Assembly (NCBI GenBank): GCA_045612305.1
Contig: JAZKYU010000059.1
Coordinates: 1 to 35,198, forward strand
DNA: 35,198 nt
Source: HGM04593 sp045612305
GTDB taxonomy: Bacteria > Bacteroidota > Bacteroidia > Bacteroidales > Bacteroidaceae
Direction of reading: 5' to 3'
Part shown: positions 33,801 through 35,198 of the stretch, piece after piece
Layout: every line of letters begins with the position of its first letter
How positions within the stretch are numbered: position 1 is the first letter of the stretch
The notes under the pieces: generated by a model
Told to the model about the DNA's origin: nothing
What the model saw: only the letters and a program-made list of their open reading frames with translations
Databases searched by the model: none
Position numbers and translations under genes: made by a program

Positions 33801-34141
33801 GTACTAAAGAGAGAGCCCTCATCACCAAGGAGGAGAACAACTCTTACTATGTTCTCGGCTTGGACAGCAAGGGTGTAGTTGGTTTGTACAACCCCACAAG
33901 CAACATAGACGGCAAGTTCTACAATTCTGGTCACAAGTCATACTTGGTTATCGGAGATGCTAACCAGACTGCTGGCTACAGCTTCGGCTTCGACTGGAAC
34001 GGTACAACAGGTATCGAGGATATCGATGCTACCGAGGAGAACGGCGCGAAGAATATCTTCGACCTCCAGGGCCGCAAGCTCAAAGAGATAAGTGCTCCCG
34101 GTTTCTACATCGTAGATGGCCAAAAGGTATTTATAAAATAA
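24875..34141 (+). CDS. Giant secreted bifunctional glycosidase: GH33-type sialidase plus GH95-type alpha-L-fucosidase
   Basis: A 3088-residue exported protein with a signal peptide (cleavage near ANAWAG). Two trefoil-like regions (about 25-170 and 280-405) lead to a GH33-type sialidase (about 505-895): YRIP (517-520), Asp boxes SNDNGATW (from 555) and SDDFGGSW (from 705), likely catalytic E728 and nucleophile Y844 in GSAYSAM. Four tandem ~140-residue trefoil-like modules follow (897-1462). A GH95-type fucosidase (about 1470-2270) has LQGIWNN, HANINVQMNYWP (N1809, N1811), SPEHGPG (E1948) and FQIDGNFGA (D2155), matching GH95 catalytic positions. Then come an F5/8-type module (about 2307-2470), two FIVAR-like helical linkers, two trefoil-like modules and a C-terminal tail (DLQGRKL, GFYIVDGQKV). 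It probably removes sialic acid and alpha-1,2-fucose from host glycans at the cell surface. Its codons favour ATC, unlike the ATA-rich neighbours. Confidence 0.9.
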   Translation: MKTKRLYLYVLALFMSIANAWAGLPALGTTKTGTPENGKKYYIYADTYKDGAYVNRYLYNDNGTLKMNAAVDETSDYYVWTCAVTNGKYTFQNVGDNTKFLGHKELATAAYNFTLGKANANHEGTTIWSDGAGRYLVAKNDGSSFDQSTGTYNQTSGDWCTDYVFVEYVVPEGNTLSITTNFAGGGQVLINGTATALPYTKFASTLSLPLTLTATANDLFVFEGFYINGVNQGKECTIETLSENIAVEARYSLGIFSESFENGVPVQIYNTGNTNYAIKMNSQNSYSGQAVNSGTIGWGKNETWILVGNASSFKMYNSVAGKDLAVKLAGTSSGSAATLVAANEATNLCITTGVEAGKFAISPAGYTDQSFNMHGGAGANIKLYATSDGNSKWNFRKIDLSKKATINYTTAFEGGKFVGNNNAIGYIKTVIGDITTNNLITKTSTFTSGDCYFPANAVFSMSSDPYHGWTITINGGAGVAEQTIPAEGLTIDVNIAANPSDIYQYLYTTPDANGKPYRIPAIAAAPNGTIFAISDNRPCGNDIGYGEVDIKCRMSNDNGATWGEEFFVADGQGGDSNVMTTGYGDAAIVADRIENKLLVMMVCGKTVCHDGRWTPEKSAEADAVNRVARVYATYNESSKTWEWSQPEEVTNSIYSLFLKDGNPTVTSMFIGSGRIAQSSKIKVGDYYRLYCSMWTRDGGNRVIYSDDFGGSWNILGTVDDRPAPGGDEPKCEELPDGSVLLSSRKYNGRYFNVYKYTNTETAEGSWTGVVATNEVGDLAWGGNSTNGEALLVGNVLFQSAPTGSGRSDVSVFYKVLSNNPDDYTPTKLSSGWTEIEISHRGSAYSAMCILPDKENIGLLYEEEPGGYSIVYRPLILKDLLTPEAYEATSALPPTYATEKSPVWHNIKFGATGNVLFDQGAGQKAATATAEEENDACMWNIVGTKDGFYLVSKLGNYLAYDEASARYITTADKKQKAALILKENIKGSWEIMRKGSDKSLCEVAVNRSIYGEISEATICGDANQIAFTDLTPEIYDPNIFSTEKSPVWFQVQFKAGGCYIADQGAGNNLLTKASNSEDAQFWQFIGKPESFYMKSRSGNYVYYTNNRFATNATEKTELRVIKNAAEGYYEIGRVGSSNNYMNQHGGAGADKQLGEWGAGDTNNPLRFIQEEIEVEKINYFSTEDAPQYWWIQFNKGGAFLADQGAGNNAITANKAYTDAQLWQLVGSESSFYLKNKAGRYLSWTGSRFATSATESDKATLILHETSRTDAEGCYEIQLSGNSYMNQNGGAGADKELGTWNAGDENNPIKFISAEVTYPTFSTDTKDYWYFIQFGNGNYTIEDKGAGNNVLTSALDDLDTQKWKLTGTKENCQIINKEGRYLVYQNSRIKASTSPDAQGFKLVPTTNSNYPLYLEIQHLSTENKAFNMHGGSGKGKEIALYDSNDGGNPLKFVAEADVVYPEFKVEASNAAAPEEKLTLWYTQPATATGVSNTWMEYSLPLGNGQFGASLFGGVAKDEILFNEKTLWSGGPNSYGEYLPFGSIYIEDISGNFTYNSTKPIKNYYRDLNLNTATGTVTYEDFNGVKYTRQYIVSNPDKAAVTRITASEAGKLNLRFTMESGKPTVKAETTYNNGYATFSGKLQTVSYNATMRVIAKGGYTSTGADGIIVEEADEVLVILAGSTDFAGENVSHNNGKTAQLGDDNLAIVNAVATKGWDAVYADHVADHQEFFNRVTLELDGVENNVPTNELITVYNNTKDSGSAYNLMLEQLYYNYGRYLSIASSRGVALPNNLQGIWNNTCSPPWHSDIHANINVQMNYWPVSAGNLNEMYEPFLNYIINEAAQPEWRALASNAVTSLNNTLGTTTAAREDGWTCLTENNIFGGISGFAPNYVIANAWYVTHMWQHYRYTLDKEYLTRAFPAMKGSSLFWADRMVLAADGKYECPNEYSPEHGPGSENAVAHAQQIAWESIDNTIKAADVLGAVEKGLISQEDYNLLKDRLEKMDRGLAIEQYEAHTEYKTNDEGEKVVAYSWPAERNGIKTGDNIIREWKYSRFYASGDQGHRHMSHLMALFPFGQLTPADEELFDAAINSMKLRGDESTGWSMGWKINLWARALMPDRAHTILKKALKHSTSYGTDQGQGGIYYNLYDSHAPFQIDGNFGATSGINEMLLQSHTDVIDILPALPAAWSNGSVKGLKAVGDFTVSIEWENNKAQKVTIINNQGQPCYVKYGDRLHLALVTVNGVATTFSEEKTVNGLKCYQIASNAGDEIVIDLTSATIQDDKSELEELIAATEELVGECYDYYTEAAPLQVENADAAYYLSTNADHNVYNSTKDGQGIGALVDDSDDTYLHTNWSANKENDITEAHRLDVDLGENAISSFKFKYRTRKTDTDFIKTMEVYGYNSEGEYELITTITGLPTGSGSQTKEYKSPVIKGDEAYSKLRFVVTETNTNKSASGQRYFHMAEFDLMLYSAESPVPSYPESKFIPAAVEKANNEIADANVALNTEQTVAQYNASLAELQAAYDELAAAIASGNLPVLLTTDANKPVVYKIGLPARGDNKVLKYDLDGANLISVVDYSEGNTLQGWYFTKGSTGEQVFIHPYVGGGDVLASNNVGDNHSRVEAVVKNSEGYMQEWTIHTNDAENGIYNIRPTSGNTYFSNIYGTGYKMGFYNSANDNGSKFTFTGIDFEGELWYNTLNTYKTTLCAKESVVEGTSPGQYINGNAYNTARAAAVEALADEASTEEELKNAYTELRAAREAMEFVSMKENRYYTINCEGNYITGNLNTDGKIAMSSTKDATAIFYYDGEHLLSYSSGLYIGLNSSDWGFEAVGSEDISVIELTEGSVAGTFAIKCGGRWLHSNETFVNRCQSNTCGAAHSWAFEEVTSLPVTITSAGYATFYAPVEVSANENVEAYYTTGEIKESKYLQMIEIESGVIPAEQGVILKLKDAAAAGTYNLDINYSSAGSEELTDNLFVGTKERALITKEENNSYYVLGLDSKGVVGLYNPTSNIDGKFYNSGHKSYLVIGDANQTAGYSFGFDWNGTTGIEDIDATEENGAKNIFDLQGRKLKEISAPGFYIVDGQKVFIK
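27563..29260 (+). repeat. Four tandem ~140-residue beta-trefoil-like modules
   Basis: Units begin at 27563, 27995, 28415 and 28835, giving spacings of 432, 420 and 420 bases. Each starts with a T-E/D motif followed by an aromatic W/Y-x-x-x-F strand (VWHNIKF, VWFQVQF, YWWIQF, YWYFIQF). Each has a D-Q/K-GAG core (DQGAGNN or DKGAGNN in units 2-4) and, in units 2-4, a GGxG motif with lysine near the end (HGGAGADKQL, NGGAGADKEL, HGGSGKGKEI). The pattern is of ricin-type carbohydrate-binding modules. Units 2 and 3 are the most alike, even at the nucleotide level, which suggests recent duplication. They lie exactly between the sialidase and the fucosidase. Confidence 0.8.
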
Positions 34142-34163
34142 TCGAAAAGATTATCTGATAACA

Positions 34164-34198
34164 AAAAATCGGTTGCACACAACGTGCAACCGATTTTT
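34164..34198 (+). terminator. Terminator of the giant glycosidase gene
   Basis: A 15-bp perfect stem (34164-34178 with 34184-34198) carries GGTTGCAC/GTGCAACC at its core with the five-base loop ACAAC and a T-run at its end. It lies 22 bases after the stop codon. The HD-domain gene starts 12 bases further on, so that gene needs a promoter inside or just past this hairpin, or readthrough. Confidence 0.92.
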
Positions 34199-34209
34199 AT
34201 TATACCTTT

Positions 34210-34857
34210 ATGCCAAGTATGAAACAGACAAAGGTAAACCCCGTGCTACGGGAGTATGTAGAGAGTGAGATACTGCCCCGCTACCAAAAGTTCGACAAGG
34301 CACACAACACCGACCACGCCCTCACTGTGATAGAGCGCAGTTTGCAGCTTGCCACGCACTACGACGTCGTTACCGACCTTGTGTATACCATAGCAGCCTT
34401 CCACGACACAGGGCTGTGCGAGGGGCGCGACACGCACCACACGGCGTCGGCACGCATAGTGCGCGAAGATAAGTTCCTGGCGCGCCTCTTTAGCACCGAG
34501 GAGATAGAAACCATAGCCGACGCTGTGGAAGACCACCGCGCATCGAATAAACAGCCACCACGCACCATATATGGAAAGATAGTAGCCGAGGCCGACCGCC
34601 TTATAGACGGGGAGACCATAGTGCGCCGCACCGTTCTTTACGGGCTTGCCCACTACCCCACACTGAGCCGCGAGCAACACTTTACACGCACTCTCGCTCA
34701 CTTGCGCGAGAAGTATGGCCGCGGGGGTTATCTGCGTTTGTGGCTACCCGAGTCGCCCAATGCCGAGCGATTAAGAGTGTTTCAAGACACTATAGAGAAC
34801 GAGCAAGCAATACTCGCACTCTTCGACAAGTTTTTCGACGAGGAGAGCAAAACGTAA
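34210..34857 (+). CDS. HD-domain phosphohydrolase-like protein
   Basis: A 215-residue soluble protein of the HD superfamily, metal-dependent phosphohydrolases that often act on nucleotides or related phosphates. Metal-ligand candidates are HNTDHA (H32, H36), FHDTG (H65, D66), HH (76-77), EDHR near 118 and a later EADRLID. No fused regulatory domain is present, so it is a stand-alone HD protein rather than a Rel/SpoT enzyme, and its substrate is unknown. The start could be ATG at 34210 or ATG at 34219. A TACCTTTA box (34203-34210) abuts the first start, which would favour the second or a leaderless mRNA. It is separated from the giant gene by a strong terminator. Confidence 0.8.
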   Translation: MPSMKQTKVNPVLREYVESEILPRYQKFDKAHNTDHALTVIERSLQLATHYDVVTDLVYTIAAFHDTGLCEGRDTHHTASARIVREDKFLARLFSTEEIETIADAVEDHRASNKQPPRTIYGKIVAEADRLIDGETIVRRTVLYGLAHYPTLSREQHFTRTLAHLREKYGRGGYLRLWLPESPNAERLRVFQDTIENEQAILALFDKFFDEESKT

Positions 34858-35198
34858 CGCAAGTTTTGGCTCACCAGAAAAAGTTGAGGGAGTATGCAAA
34901 GACCTCAGTTAATATATAGAAAAAATAAACTCTTTGATATTTACCCCCTCTCCAAAGCGTGATGTATTCTTTACTTAATCGTACGGCAAGAGTAACACTT
35001 TTATTGTATAATCTTGCTTTAAAATTCTCGGTGACCCGAGAGTTCTTCTCTCAATATACTTGTTCTTTTCTCCTTCTTTTCGTGAGACGAAAAGGAAGCA
35101 AAAGGCGCAGCACGCGAGTAAGATTAGTCGCTCCCTCCTCTTGCTCGTGAATTGCCCTGTGAGGGCAATATAACTCGTTCGTCGGTCACTTGCCGCGT
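34858..35198. other. Non-coding region with several small hairpins
   Basis: No convincing gene is present in these 341 bases. A 63-codon frame at 34959-35150 is low-complexity and lacks support. Hairpins include TCTCGG/CCGAGA (35026-35041, loop TGAC), a stem around CTTTTCGT-GAG-ACGAAAAG (about 35072-35098, one bulge), and ATTGCCCT-GTG-AGGGCAAT (35151-35169). The region has a higher density of inverted repeats than the other intergenic spaces. It may be an intergenic repeat element, a leader or the edge of a further locus beyond the window. Confidence 0.5.

Noticed and set aside
34959..35150. 63-codon frame in the last intergenic region
   Set aside because: Composition is biased (serine, arginine, leucine), it runs through hairpin sequences and has no start signal. 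Treated as non-coding.

Overview
The window looks like a chromosomal segment of a gut-type Bacteroidales bacterium (Bacteroidaceae/Prevotellaceae-like). Supporting signs are promoters of the Bacteroides form (-33 TTTG, 19-20 nt, -7 TAnnTTTG), lipoproteins with acidic residues after the lipid-bearing cysteine, an RprX/RprY pair, a BtuB-BtuG vitamin B12 locus, a second EF-G of the Bacteroides EF-G2 type, and several families largely confined to Bacteroidetes (DUF4494, DUF4827, DUF5112/DUF5113 kinase). I see no insertion sequences, phage genes, CRISPR arrays, tRNAs or rRNAs.

Layout. 1-1.5 kb: the tail of an acidic protein, then DUF4494 and the PLP-homeostasis protein YggS on the + strand. 1.5-7.2 kb: a minus-strand operon of a 1416-aa tandem histidine kinase, its response regulator and a half-length AbgT-like membrane protein, with overlapping starts and stops. 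7.2-10.6 kb: a cobalamin riboswitch driving btuB and the surface B12-binding lipoprotein btuG. 10.8-12 kb: rpsF-rpsR-rplI. 12.2 kb: a 59-aa membrane protein. 12.4-14.7 kb: rprX-rprY. 14.9-17.1 kb: fusA2 (EF-G2), lacking the catalytic GTPase histidine, with a 22-bp palindrome upstream. 17.3-18.4 kb: hemW. 18.5-24.7 kb: minus-strand housekeeping genes glmM, a DUF4827 lipoprotein, a DHH phosphoesterase, comEC and rpe.

24.9-34.1 kb holds the most striking gene, a single 3088-residue secreted protein. It joins a GH33-type sialidase and a GH95-type fucosidase through four tandem ~140-residue beta-trefoil-like modules. More putative carbohydrate-binding modules and a C-terminal surface-sorting-like tail follow. 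I infer that it strips both caps, sialic acid and alpha-1,2-fucose, from host mucin or milk glycans. An HD-domain hydrolase follows, and the last 340 bases are non-coding with small hairpins.

Taken together, B12 capture, a starvation-type translation factor and a dual-cap glycosidase fit a host-associated gut lifestyle. That overall picture is inference. Domain calls rest on motifs read by eye, without database searches.
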